Of a DNA stretch of 64,000 bases, positions 1 through 7,942 are shown piece after piece; the stretch's first letter is position 1; each line of letters begins with the position of its first letter. The translations under genes were made by a program, and so were the position numbers. The DNA is from Microbacteriaceae bacterium. Its GTDB lineage: Bacteria; Actinomycetota; Actinomycetes; Actinomycetales; Microbacteriaceae. The stretch spans positions 186,001-250,000 of the forward strand of contig JAODME010000005.1 of the NCBI GenBank assembly GCA_025465095.1. Reading direction: 5' to 3'. The notes beneath the pieces were generated by a model. That model made no database searches, had not been told where the DNA came from, and was given only the letters and a program-made list of their open reading frames with translations.

Positions 1-138
1 GGCAGCGCGTCCGGATTCTTCTTTCGGACACAGCGTTCGCGACCCCGGGCGATAACCGCCGTCGCCGGTGCTGAAACCGTGGTGTTATCCACCGAAACAC
101 GATTGAGTTATGGTGCGACGCGCTCAGAAAGGGATGTC

Positions 139-924
139 ATGTCCGGATCGGTTGTCTCGCGGGATGGCACCCGCATCGCCTTCGACCGTCAGGGAGACGG
201 TCCACCGGTCATCCTGGTCGGCGGGGCGATGCAGTTCAGGGCATTCGACCCTGAGACGAGCGAGATGGCTCGGCAGTTGGCCGGGAAGGGGTTCACGGTC
301 GTGAACTACGACCGGCGTGGTCGAGGAGGAAGCGTGGATGCGGCGTCCTTCACTCTCCGGGACGAGATCGACGACATCGCAGCGCTGCTCGAGGCAGCAG
401 GAGGCGAGGCGGCGCTGTTCGGCAACTCTTCCGGGGGCGCCATCAGCCTGGCCGCCGCAGCTGCCGGGCTGCCCGTTACCAAACTCGCCCTGTGGGAGCC
501 TCCCTTGGGGGTCGAGGGCGGAAGCGAAGGCACCGAGTTCCTCGACGGTCTTCGCGCCCGGATCGAAGCCGGTGACCAAGACGGCACGATCGAGTACTTC
601 ATGAAGGACATGCCGCCTGAGTGGCTCGAGGGAGCGAGAGACGGTCCAGGCTGGTCGACGATGGTGGGGATGGGCCGCAGCCTCGCGCCGGATGCCGAGG
701 CGCTCGCGTGGGCCCAGTCCGCTCCTCGCACCGGGCTGTGGGCCGCCGTGTCACAGCCCGTAATCGTTCTCGTCGGCGAAGATACGCTACCGATGATGGT
801 CCCGGCCGCCGACGCCATCGTCGCCGCCATCCCCACCGCTCGTAAGGCGACCATCCGTGCCGCGGACCACCGCTGGGAGCCGAAGGTGATGGCCGCGGCG
901 CTCGCCGACTTCCTCGCCGAATAG
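139..924 (+). CDS. alpha/beta-fold hydrolase
   Basis: A 261-aa single-domain alpha/beta hydrolase, cytosolic (no signal peptide or membrane segment seen). The nucleophile elbow is GNSSGG, the acid is probably the Asp in VLVGEDT near the C-terminus, and the base the His in AADHRWEP. An oxyanion region follows the first strand (ILVGGAMQF). The start at 139 is chosen over an in-frame GTG at 79 because AGAAAGGG lies just upstream and homology to the fold begins right after it. The substrate cannot be told; esterases, lactonases and haloperoxidase-like enzymes share this layout. It stands alone before rsmI. Confidence 0.8.
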   Translation: MSGSVVSRDGTRIAFDRQGDGPPVILVGGAMQFRAFDPETSEMARQLAGKGFTVVNYDRRGRGGSVDAASFTLRDEIDDIAALLEAAGGEAALFGNSSGGAISLAAAAAGLPVTKLALWEPPLGVEGGSEGTEFLDGLRARIEAGDQDGTIEYFMKDMPPEWLEGARDGPGWSTMVGMGRSLAPDAEALAWAQSAPRTGLWAAVSQPVIVLVGEDTLPMMVPAADAIVAAIPTARKATIRAADHRWEPKVMAAALADFLAE

Positions 925-969
925 GATGCGGCCGGCGTCGACGGAAAGTCGACCTGCGCCGCCGGGTGG

Positions 970-975
970 GACAAT
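970..975 (+). promoter_or_regulatory. -10-like box of rsmI (leaderless type)
   Basis: GACAAT ends 6 nt before the GTG start at 982. With the usual 6-7 nt from -10 to +1, transcription would begin at the start codon. No Shine-Dalgarno sequence is visible in the gap. Confidence 0.5.
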
Positions 976-981
976 GGGCGG

Positions 982-1797
982 GTGATCATCCTCGCGGCGA
1001 CGCCCATCGGCAACCTAGGTGACGCGTCCCGTCGGCTCGTCGAGGCGCTCGGCAACGCGACGGTGATCGCGTCGGAGGACACCCGTGTGACGATCCACCT
1101 CATGCGCGCGCTCGGCGTCGAGAACCGCCCGCGGCTGATCGCGCTGCACGAGCACAACGAGGCCGCGAAGGCTGCCGAGATCGTCGAGCTCGCGAGGGAC
1201 ACCGATGTTCTCGTGCTTACCGATGCAGGCATGCCCGCGATCAGCGACCCCGGGTTTCCCCTCGTCGCCGCCGCCGCGGCCGCCGGGGTGACCGTGACCG
1301 CTCTGCCGGGACCGTCCGCCGTGCTCACCGCGCTCGCGCTCTCGGGGCTGCCGACGGATCGCTTCAGCTTCGAGGGCTTCGTTCCCCGCAAGGGCCGGCT
1401 CGCGGCTTTCCGTGCGCTCGCCAGGGAGCAACGCACCATGGTGTTCTTCGAGTCGCCGCACCGCGTCGCCGAGTCGCTCGCCGATATCGCCACGGCCCTC
1501 GGTGCGGACCGCCGTGTCGCCGTCTGCCGCGAGTTGACCAAGCTCTTCGAGGAGGTGCGCCGGGGCACGGCCGCCGAGTTGGCGGAATGGGCGGCCTCCG
1601 GTGTGAAGGGTGAGATCTGCATCGTCGTCGAGGGTGCCGCGCCGCTCGAGCTCGACCTGGCTGCGGGCGTCGTGCAGGTGCTCGAGCTCGTGGCATCCGG
1701 TGTCCGGCTCAGGGACGCCTCGACCGAGGTCGCCGACGCGAGCGGGCTAGGCCGCCGCGACCTCTACGAAGGGGCGCTGGCGGCGAAGAAGGTGTGA
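982..1797 (+). CDS. rsmI: 16S rRNA (cytidine(1402)-2'-O)-methyltransferase RsmI
   Basis: A 271-aa SAM-dependent methyltransferase of the tetrapyrrole-methylase fold that 2'-O-methylates C1402 in the ribosomal P site. It opens with the family motif LAATPIGNLGD, continues with ASEDTR and TDAGMPAISDPG, then LPGPSAVLTAL and FFESPHR, and has normal length. The GTG start has no ribosome-binding site but is preceded by a -10-like box, suggesting a leaderless mRNA. It is often found near metG in actinobacteria; here the two are separated by about 6 kb on the opposite strand. Confidence 0.95.
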   Translation: MIILAATPIGNLGDASRRLVEALGNATVIASEDTRVTIHLMRALGVENRPRLIALHEHNEAAKAAEIVELARDTDVLVLTDAGMPAISDPGFPLVAAAAAAGVTVTALPGPSAVLTALALSGLPTDRFSFEGFVPRKGRLAAFRALAREQRTMVFFESPHRVAESLADIATALGADRRVAVCRELTKLFEEVRRGTAAELAEWAASGVKGEICIVVEGAAPLELDLAAGVVQVLELVASGVRLRDASTEVADASGLGRRDLYEGALAAKKV

Positions 1798-1885
1798 CCT
1801 GGGCTGTGCGAGAGCACCGGGCGCCGAGGGAATCGGTGTCCGACTGTCGATCAGATGCTTGGCGACGCGTCTACGACACGGTCGA

Positions 1886-2584
1886 TCAGTCGATCGTGAT
1901 CGGTGTTCCGAGCGGAAGCATCGCGGCAAGCGCGGCGATGTGTTCGTTCGACAGCCGGATGCACCCGTGGCTCGCGGCTGTTCCGATGCTCGCCGCGTCG
2001 TCAGTTCCGTGCAGCCCGACCTGACCGGGACCGCCGCCGAAGCTCGACAACACGTCAGAGAATGCCGACAATCCGAAGGCGAAGGGACCGTACCCGTCGT
2101 TGGTCGGGGCGATGAGTTCGGTCAGGTAGAACTTGCCGGTGGGCGTCGGGGTGCCGCCGGTGCCCGTCGCTACCGGGTACGTTTCGATGAGAGCGTCGTT
2201 TCGACGGACGGTGAGCGTGTTCTGCTGGGTTGATACGTGGAGGCTGTACTCGAGCCGGTGCAACATCACGTCGTCGGCACTGATCCAGCCGGTGCTCCCA
2301 TTCGGCCGCTGCGGAAGGTGAACTTCAAGCCACGCGCCCCGCGCCTCGACCACGAGAAAGGTCAAGGGCGCGCCGGACTGCTGCGGATTCTCGAACCTGG
2401 CCGTCTCTGCGCCACCAGGGGAATCGTGCACGGTGACGTTGCCTCGCGTGGCAGTCGCTGCGGTTCCGGCCCCCAGCGACACAGGCGCGGAGATTTCGGA
2501 CGGTGACGCGCTCGGCGGGAGCGGCGGCGCCTCGGTGGCGCGCACGCGGAGGTCAGAGGCGCTGCAGCCGCTGAGAAGCGCCAC
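1886..2584 (-). CDS. L,D-transpeptidase (YkuD) lipoprotein
   Basis: Cell-envelope enzyme expected to make 3-3 peptidoglycan cross-links or anchor proteins. The YkuD catalytic domain occupies the C-terminal half, with HGTDDA and the active-site stretch SHGCIRLSNEHI (His and Cys present). An SH3-like segment (residues about 60-110) precedes it. The lipobox LLSGC is only 7 residues into the GTG-initiated reading (232 aa), too short for export. The same frame continues upstream with a perfect n-region and hydrophobic core but no canonical start; an ACG at 2630-2632, overlapping the stop of the upstream gene, would give 248 aa. It follows the DUF3494 gene on the same strand. Confidence 0.85.
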   Translation of the reverse strand: MALLSGCSASDLRVRATEAPPLPPSASPSEISAPVSLGAGTAATATRGNVTVHDSPGGAETARFENPQQSGAPLTFLVVEARGAWLEVHLPQRPNGSTGWISADDVMLHRLEYSLHVSTQQNTLTVRRNDALIETYPVATGTGGTPTPTGKFYLTELIAPTNDGYGPFAFGLSAFSDVLSSFGGGPGQVGLHGTDDAASIGTAASHGCIRLSNEHIAALAAMLPLGTPITID

Positions 2585-2631
2585 TAGCGCGCCGCCGGTG
2601 ACGGCGAGCGCGCCGGCTCGTGCCTTACCCG

Positions 2632-3477
2632 TTACCCGGTGAAGGATGCGCGTCCCGGAATCGCGTTCGCGGGCGGCGCCACCGGAGTGGTGGGCGAGGT
2701 CCCCGGAGTTGTCGATGACCCGTCAGTTGTCGATGACCCTCCGTTCGAACACGATGACGGCCTGGTGATGATATTGGAGTCCAGGGTCACGGCGCCGGTG
2801 CGAGCCAGAAGCCGGCCCTCTACAGTCGAGCCGCTGTTTGCGGTGATCGACGTCATGGCGATGACGGTGCCGACGAACTGGGAACCGCTGCCGAGCGTTG
2901 CTGAGCTGCCGACCTGCCAGAACACGTTGCACGCGTTCACTTCGCCAGTAAGTAGCACGCGGCTGCCCGAGTCGGTGATGAGGGTCGTCCCGGCCTGGAA
3001 CACGAACACGGAGCTCGCGTCTCCCGTGAGCGTGAGTGTTCCCGTGAGCCCGAGTGCTCCGCCGCCGTAGACCCCCGGCGTGAGCGTCATTCCCGCGAGG
3101 TCCACCAGGTCCCCGGTGATTGGGGTCCGGCTGGCGGCGTCGTCGTAGGCCGAGATCAGGTCGAGTTGCGCCGATTTGGCCACATCGTCGGTTCGGTGGA
3201 TGGTCCCGTTGCCGACCAGACCGGGCGGGAAGTTCGTCACGGACGAGCCGGGACTCACCCCCAGGTTGCCGCTGACCACCGTCGGAGTGTCCGTGTTGGT
3301 CACGGTTGTGCTGCCCAGTACGGCGAAACTCTCCGCCGTCCCGAGGCCGACCGGCGCGTCGGCTGCGAACGCCGGCTTTTGAATGCCGGGTGCCAGCGAG
3401 AAGCCGGTGGCAACCGCGACCGCAGCTGCGATCGCGACGACGTGACGACGCGAAAAACGTCGAGAATAATTGCTCAC
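2632..3477 (-). CDS. secreted ice-binding-type (DUF3494) protein
   Basis: A 281-aa exported protein. It has an N-terminal signal peptide with twin arginines (SRRHVV), a hydrophobic core and a likely cleavage after PAFA-AD. Residues about 42-245 form a DUF3494 beta-solenoid, opening with LGTAESFAVLGSTTVTNT and including FVFQAGTTL and NVFWQVGSSATLG. The tail is Ser/Thr/Pro/Gly-rich and ends without a sortase motif. DUF3494 proteins include bacterial and fungal ice-binding proteins (IBP-1 type), but many homologues are untested adhesins, so ice activity is inferred. The GTG start has only a weak GGGGAA upstream. It may be co-transcribed with the L,D-transpeptidase. Confidence 0.85.
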   Translation of the reverse strand: MSNYSRRFSRRHVVAIAAAVAVATGFSLAPGIQKPAFAADAPVGLGTAESFAVLGSTTVTNTDTPTVVSGNLGVSPGSSVTNFPPGLVGNGTIHRTDDVAKSAQLDLISAYDDAASRTPITGDLVDLAGMTLTPGVYGGGALGLTGTLTLTGDASSVFVFQAGTTLITDSGSRVLLTGEVNACNVFWQVGSSATLGSGSQFVGTVIAMTSITANSGSTVEGRLLARTGAVTLDSNIITRPSSCSNGGSSTTDGSSTTPGTSPTTPVAPPANAIPGRASFTG

Positions 3478-3662
3478 AGTGGTTCCCCGATATCCGTTGA
3501 GCGATGTGTGGCGGTTGCCAATCGAATGTTGGCCCCTACCCGCGCCCCCAGGCGTAGGCTACGTGAGAAGCGGCCGCGAAGCAACAGGCGCGCGGCAACT
3601 GCTACTCACGTGAATGTCTCATGGCAACGGCACTAGTTCGTGGCCGCGCCGCAACTCGAGCG

Positions 3663-3932
3663 CTACTCGGCGTCGAGGTCCGTCTGGAGCAGGGCGACGA
3701 GCTCCTCGAGCGCCTGCTCGGCGCCCTCGCCATCGGCGTGAAGTGTCACGATCTCTCCGTGTGCGGCCCCGAGGCTCATGATCGAGAGGATACTCGCGGC
3801 GTTCATCGGCGCACTGCCGTCCTTGCTGATCGTCACGGTGACCGACTGCTTGTTGACGGCCTCGATGAAGAGCCCTGCGGGGCGGGCGTGCAGCCCGACT
3901 CGGCTCGCGATGGTGGCATTTCGTTCGGCCAT
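3663..3932 (-). CDS. ptsH: phosphocarrier protein HPr
   Basis: An 89-aa HPr that passes phosphate from enzyme I to the EIIA domain of FruA. His15 lies in GLHARPAG. Ser47, the equivalent of regulatory Ser46, lies in ASILSIMSL, as in HPrs that can be serine-phosphorylated. It is the last gene of the fructose operon, 31 bp after fruA, so the general carrier is made together with the fructose permease. No enzyme I gene is in the window. Confidence 0.95.
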   Translation of the reverse strand: MAERNATIASRVGLHARPAGLFIEAVNKQSVTVTISKDGSAPMNAASILSIMSLGAAHGEIVTLHADGEGAEQALEELVALLQTDLDAE

Positions 3933-3963
3933 GGTGTTCTCCTCAGAGTGGTTGGGGGATGGA

Positions 3964-5994
3964 TTATGCCGCGACCGGAACGGTCGTGGGCTGCTCGACC
4001 GCGACGGGCTTCTTCACGGCCCAGCGCTTGAGCGCCAACACGAGCAACGCTGACACGATGGTTCCGACGGCGATCGCGACGAGGAACATCGCGAAGTTGC
4101 CGATCGCGAAGAACACGAAGACGCCGCCGTGCGGCGCCTGCGAGGTGACTCCGGCCGCCATCGTGATGGCTCCGGTGATCGCCCCGCCCACGATGCCCGC
4201 AGGAATGACACGCAGCGGGTCGACCGCGGCGAACGGGATCGCGCCTTCGGAGATGAACGCCGCGCCGAGCAGCCATGCGGCCTTGCCGTTTTCCTGCTCG
4301 ACCCCGGTGAACCGCTTGCGCGCGAGCACGGTCGAGGCGAGCGCCATCGCGAGCGGCGGCACCATCCCTGCTGCCATCACCGCCGCCATGATCTGCCATG
4401 GAGCCTGATTGTCGATGGACCCGGCGCTGAGCCCGGCAACGGCGAAGGCGTAGGCGACCTTGTTGACCGGACCGCCGAGATCGATCGCCATCATGGTGCC
4501 GAGGATGAGACCGAGCAAGACCGCCGAGACTCCGGTGAGTCCAGACAGGAAGTCGTCGAGCCGAGTAGTGAGGGCCGCGATGGGGCCACCCAGGATGAGG
4601 ATCATGAGACCGGACGCCGCGATCGAGGCGAGCAGGGGGATGATGACGACGGGCATGAGACCCCGCAGCCAGCGTGGCACATCGATGCGGCCGATCGCGT
4701 AGGCGATTCCGCCGGCGATGAGCCCACCCACGAGCCCGCCAAGGAAGCCCGCGTTCATGATGAGCGCGACAGCACCGGCAGTGAAGCCGGGGGCGATGCC
4801 GGGTCGGTCGGCGATCGCATATGCGATGTAGCCCGCGAGGGCCGGCACGAGGAACCCCATCGAGGCCTGCCCGATCGTCGCTGCGACGGCACCGAGGTAC
4901 TCGAGCAGCCCGCCGGACGGCAGGTCCCACAGGCTGTTGCCGAGCGCGAGATCGATGTTGCGGCCGTCGAGCACGATGTCGTACCCGCCGAGCAGGAAGC
5001 CGAGCGCGACCAGCAGCCCCCCGCCAGCGACGAACGGGATCATGTAGCTGACCCCTGTGAGCAACCAGCGCTTGAGCTTCAAACCGATGTGCTCGTCGGA
5101 AGTTCCGGCTGGCGACTTCTCGGCGGGCTGCCCGGATCCGGCGACGCGGGGTGCGTTCGGATCGGATGCCGCGGCGAGCGCTTCGGCGACCATCGCGTCC
5201 GGCGCGTCGATGCCGCGTTTCACCGGTGACTGGATCACGGGCTTGCCCGCGAAGCGGCCCTTGTCTCGAACGTCGACGTCGACGGCGAAAATGACCGCGG
5301 TTGCGGAGGCGATGACGGCGGGATCGAGCGGCTTCGCGCCGGACGAACCCTGCGTCTCGACGTGCAGGGTGACTCCTGCCCGCTCCGCGGCCGCGACGAG
5401 CGCGTCGGCCGCCATGTAGGTGTGCGCGATGCCGGTCGGGCAGGCGGTGACCCCGACGAGCACGGGGCGGGCGGCGGCTTTCGCCGAGGCATCCGGCCCG
5501 CTCGTGGATTCGGCTGCGGGACCGGATGCCGTCGGCGCGGGCGAGTCGGAGACCGCCTCTTCGACGAGCGTGACGATCTGTTCGGGAGCCGCCGCGGCGC
5601 GCAGGTTCGCCACGAAATCGGGTCGGATCAGGGAGCGCGCGAGTTTCGACAGGAGCGCGAGGTGCTCCTTGTCGGCGCCCTCCGGTGCGGCGATGAAGAA
5701 GATGAGGTCGGCCGGTCCGTCTGCCGAGCCGAAGTCGACCGCTGGGGTGGGCCGCGCCATCGCGAGGGTGGGCTCGAGAACGGCTGTGGAGCGGCAGTGG
5801 GGGATCGCGATGCCGCCGGGCACGCCGGTATCGGTCTTCTGTTCGCGCGCCCAGGCGTCGGCGAAGAGAGCTTCGGCATCGCTCGCTCGGCCCGACCCGG
5901 CGACGAGTTCGGCGAGCCTGCGGATGACGCCGGCACGGTCGGTGCCGAGGTCGCTGTCGAGCAGGACCAGTTGCGGTGTGATGAGTGACGACAT
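3964..5994 (-). CDS. fruA: fructose-specific PTS enzyme IIABC
   Basis: A 676-aa fusion that imports and phosphorylates fructose to fructose 1-phosphate. The IIA domain (about 1-150) carries the phospho-His in IAIPHCRS (His66). The IIB domain (about 176-275) carries the phospho-Cys in VGVTACPTGIAHTY. The IIC membrane domain (about 310-650) has the usual 8-10 segments. The linker between IIA and IIB is Ala/Pro/Ser-rich. It lies 30 bp after fruK and 31 bp before ptsH. The product of FruA is the substrate of FruK next door. Confidence 0.96.
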   Translation of the reverse strand: MSSLITPQLVLLDSDLGTDRAGVIRRLAELVAGSGRASDAEALFADAWAREQKTDTGVPGGIAIPHCRSTAVLEPTLAMARPTPAVDFGSADGPADLIFFIAAPEGADKEHLALLSKLARSLIRPDFVANLRAAAAPEQIVTLVEEAVSDSPAPTASGPAAESTSGPDASAKAAARPVLVGVTACPTGIAHTYMAADALVAAAERAGVTLHVETQGSSGAKPLDPAVIASATAVIFAVDVDVRDKGRFAGKPVIQSPVKRGIDAPDAMVAEALAAASDPNAPRVAGSGQPAEKSPAGTSDEHIGLKLKRWLLTGVSYMIPFVAGGGLLVALGFLLGGYDIVLDGRNIDLALGNSLWDLPSGGLLEYLGAVAATIGQASMGFLVPALAGYIAYAIADRPGIAPGFTAGAVALIMNAGFLGGLVGGLIAGGIAYAIGRIDVPRWLRGLMPVVIIPLLASIAASGLMILILGGPIAALTTRLDDFLSGLTGVSAVLLGLILGTMMAIDLGGPVNKVAYAFAVAGLSAGSIDNQAPWQIMAAVMAAGMVPPLAMALASTVLARKRFTGVEQENGKAAWLLGAAFISEGAIPFAAVDPLRVIPAGIVGGAITGAITMAAGVTSQAPHGGVFVFFAIGNFAMFLVAIAVGTIVSALLVLALKRWAVKKPVAVEQPTTVPVAA

Positions 5995-6024
5995 TGTTGT
6001 CTCCAGACTGCTGGTAAAAGGGGA

Positions 6025-6996
6025 TCAGTGATCGGCGGCGATCGGGGTGAGCGCACGAATGACGGCGCTCTCGGGGTCGGTCTGTTCGACCGATGGCATG
6101 GTGCTTCCCGGCAGGGACGCGGCGGCGGAGCCGTGGGCGACTGCCACGGAAAGTCGCCGCTGTGGTCCCTCGCCGCGAAGGTCGGCCAGGAGGTATCCGG
6201 CGAGGGAGGAGTCGCCGGCGCCGACGGTACTGCGGGGAACGATCGGTGGCATTGTCGCGAACCAGCTGCCTTCCGCGGTCGCGAGAACCGCGCCCTTCGC
6301 GCCGAGTGTGGCGAGCACGGCCCGGCATCCGCGGGAGATGAGGGTGCCGGCAGCGTCGGCGGCGGCGAGTTCATCGATCTCAAGCGCCTCGCCGTTGCCG
6401 ATTCCCGTCAGTTCGGCAAGTTCCTCGGCGTTCGGCTTCACGAGGTCGACACCGACGCCAGAGTCGACGAGCGCACGCAGCGGGTCTCCGGATGAGTCGA
6501 CGGCGATGAGCGGAGATCCTGCGCCGTGCGCCGCCCGCACCGCGCGCACCACCTCCGCGTAGAAATCGGGGGCCAATCCTGGTGGGAGCGAGCCGGCAAG
6601 GACGAGCCATCGCGCGTTGCCGGCGTGGGCGACGACGGTTTCGAGCAGCGCGAGCTCGTCGACGGCAGTGAGGGTGGGGCCCGGCTCGTTGATCTTCGTC
6701 GTCGTGCCGTCCGGCTCGGTGAGCGTGATGTTCGAGCGGATGCGCCCGCTGATGCTCCGGCTGGCCGTGGGGATGCTTTCGGCGCGCAGGGCCACGAGCA
6801 TCGGGTCGTCCGCGTCGCCGGGAAGGATCGCGAGCGTCTCGATGTTCGACGCGATCAGCGCTCTCGATACATTCACGCCCTTGCCACCCGGCTGTTCGTG
6901 GGTTGCGGATGCCCGCTGTACGTTGCCGCGGACCAGCCGGTCGGTGAGCTCGATCGTGCGGTCGAGGCTCGGGTTCGCGGTGAGGGTGAGGATCAT
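6025..6996 (-). CDS. fruK: 1-phosphofructokinase
   Basis: A 323-aa PfkB-family kinase converting fructose 1-phosphate to fructose 1,6-bisphosphate. The N-terminus ILTLTANPSLDRTIEL and the substrate motif EQPGGKGVNVSRAL are typical of FruK. The C-terminal signature STVGAGDSSLAGYL contains the catalytic Asp. The start ATG at 6996 overlaps the stop of fruR by 4 bp (ATGA), which fixes it and implies translational coupling. Confidence 0.96.
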   Translation of the reverse strand: MILTLTANPSLDRTIELTDRLVRGNVQRASATHEQPGGKGVNVSRALIASNIETLAILPGDADDPMLVALRAESIPTASRSISGRIRSNITLTEPDGTTTKINEPGPTLTAVDELALLETVVAHAGNARWLVLAGSLPPGLAPDFYAEVVRAVRAAHGAGSPLIAVDSSGDPLRALVDSGVGVDLVKPNAEELAELTGIGNGEALEIDELAAADAAGTLISRGCRAVLATLGAKGAVLATAEGSWFATMPPIVPRSTVGAGDSSLAGYLLADLRGEGPQRRLSVAVAHGSAAASLPGSTMPSVEQTDPESAVIRALTPIAADH

Positions 6997-7781
6997 GCGA
7001 CGAGCACCTCCACTCCGGCCTCGTCCAGCGCCTCGCCGAGGGCGGTGTCGGGGTCGGCGTCGGTGATGAGTGTGTCGAGAGCGCGAAGTTCGGCGAAGCG
7101 CACGAGAGTCTCCTCTCCGAGTTTGGAGGCGTCGACGAGGGCGACCGCGCGTCGCGCGCCGCGCGTGTATGCCGCCTTCACCGCCGACTCCTCCGAGTCG
7201 GGCGTGCTCAGCCCGAATTCGGCGTGCACTCCGTTCGCGCCGACGAAGGTGATGTCCGGTCGCAGGTTGGACAGTTGGGCGAGCGTCGCCGCGCCGACCG
7301 CGGCGCTCGTGATGCCGCGCAGGCGCCCGCCGAGCAGCTGCACCTCGATGTCGGGGTTGACGCTGACCGTGCTCGCGATGAGCGTCGAATTCGTGATCAC
7401 GACGAGTGACTGGTGCGGCGCATCCGGGCGCCATCTCGCAATGTGCTCCGCGAGCAGGCCTGTCGTCGTTCCCGCGTCGATCGCGATCGCGCCGCTGAAC
7501 GAGCCGGGCACGAGACTCATCGCGGCCCTCGCGATTCTCTGCTTGGCGCCCGCGTTGCGGTCCCGCCGGTCGGCGATGCTCTGCTCGGCGCGACTGATCT
7601 TCGATGCCGCGACCGCTCCACCGTGCACCCGGCGAAGGCCGCCCTGCTGCTCGAGCTGATCGAGGTCCCGTCTGATGGTTTCGCTCGTCACATCGAATTC
7701 CCTGGCGAGCTCGACGACGGCGACGCGCCCGCCGGCCTCGAGCATCCGCTCGATCCGTTCCTGCCGCTCTTCTGCGTACAC
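6993..7781 (-). CDS. fruR: DeoR-family regulator of the fructose operon
   Basis: A 262-aa DeoR-type transcription factor: N-terminal winged HTH (residues about 1-57, ERQERIERML through DVTSETIRRDLDQL) followed by a sugar-phosphate sensor domain with the ISOCOT-type motif (IAIDAGTTTGLLAEHI, FVGANGVHAEFG). It is the first gene of the fru operon and probably responds to fructose 1-phosphate, as FruR homologues in other actinobacteria do. The GTG start at 7781 has GGAG 8 nt upstream. Confidence 0.92.
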   Translation of the reverse strand: MYAEERQERIERMLEAGGRVAVVELAREFDVTSETIRRDLDQLEQQGGLRRVHGGAVAASKISRAEQSIADRRDRNAGAKQRIARAAMSLVPGSFSGAIAIDAGTTTGLLAEHIARWRPDAPHQSLVVITNSTLIASTVSVNPDIEVQLLGGRLRGITSAAVGAATLAQLSNLRPDITFVGANGVHAEFGLSTPDSEESAVKAAYTRGARRAVALVDASKLGEETLVRFAELRALDTLITDADPDTALGEALDEAGVEVLVA

Positions 7782-7929
7782 GCGTGTGTCTCCTTTGACT
7801 GCCGAGCCCTGTCGCCCTGTGGTTATGCGACTTTACCTGTGGATGTTCCCAAATGCAACGCAATCGCAGAAATTACCACATCGCTTTCGCGCCACGCTCG
7901 CCCGCGCGGCAACAGCGGGCCCCGCCATT

Positions 7930-7935
7930 TAGGAT
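7930..7935 (+). promoter_or_regulatory. -10-like box of metG
   Basis: TAGGAT, 7 nt before the ATG at 7943. AGGA within it could also act as a ribosome-binding site, so leaderless and short-leader readings compete. Confidence 0.5.
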
Positions 7936-7942
7936 GGAACCC

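Noticed and set aside
306-1622. A 438-codon minus-strand frame across the hydrolase and rsmI
   Set aside because: Antisense to two well-supported genes; Ser/Ala/Arg-rich with no family motif.
3833-6328. An 831-codon minus-strand frame overlapping fruA
   Set aside because: Arg/His/Pro-rich shadow of the fruA coding frame with no recognisable domain; fruA itself matches EIIABC over its full length.
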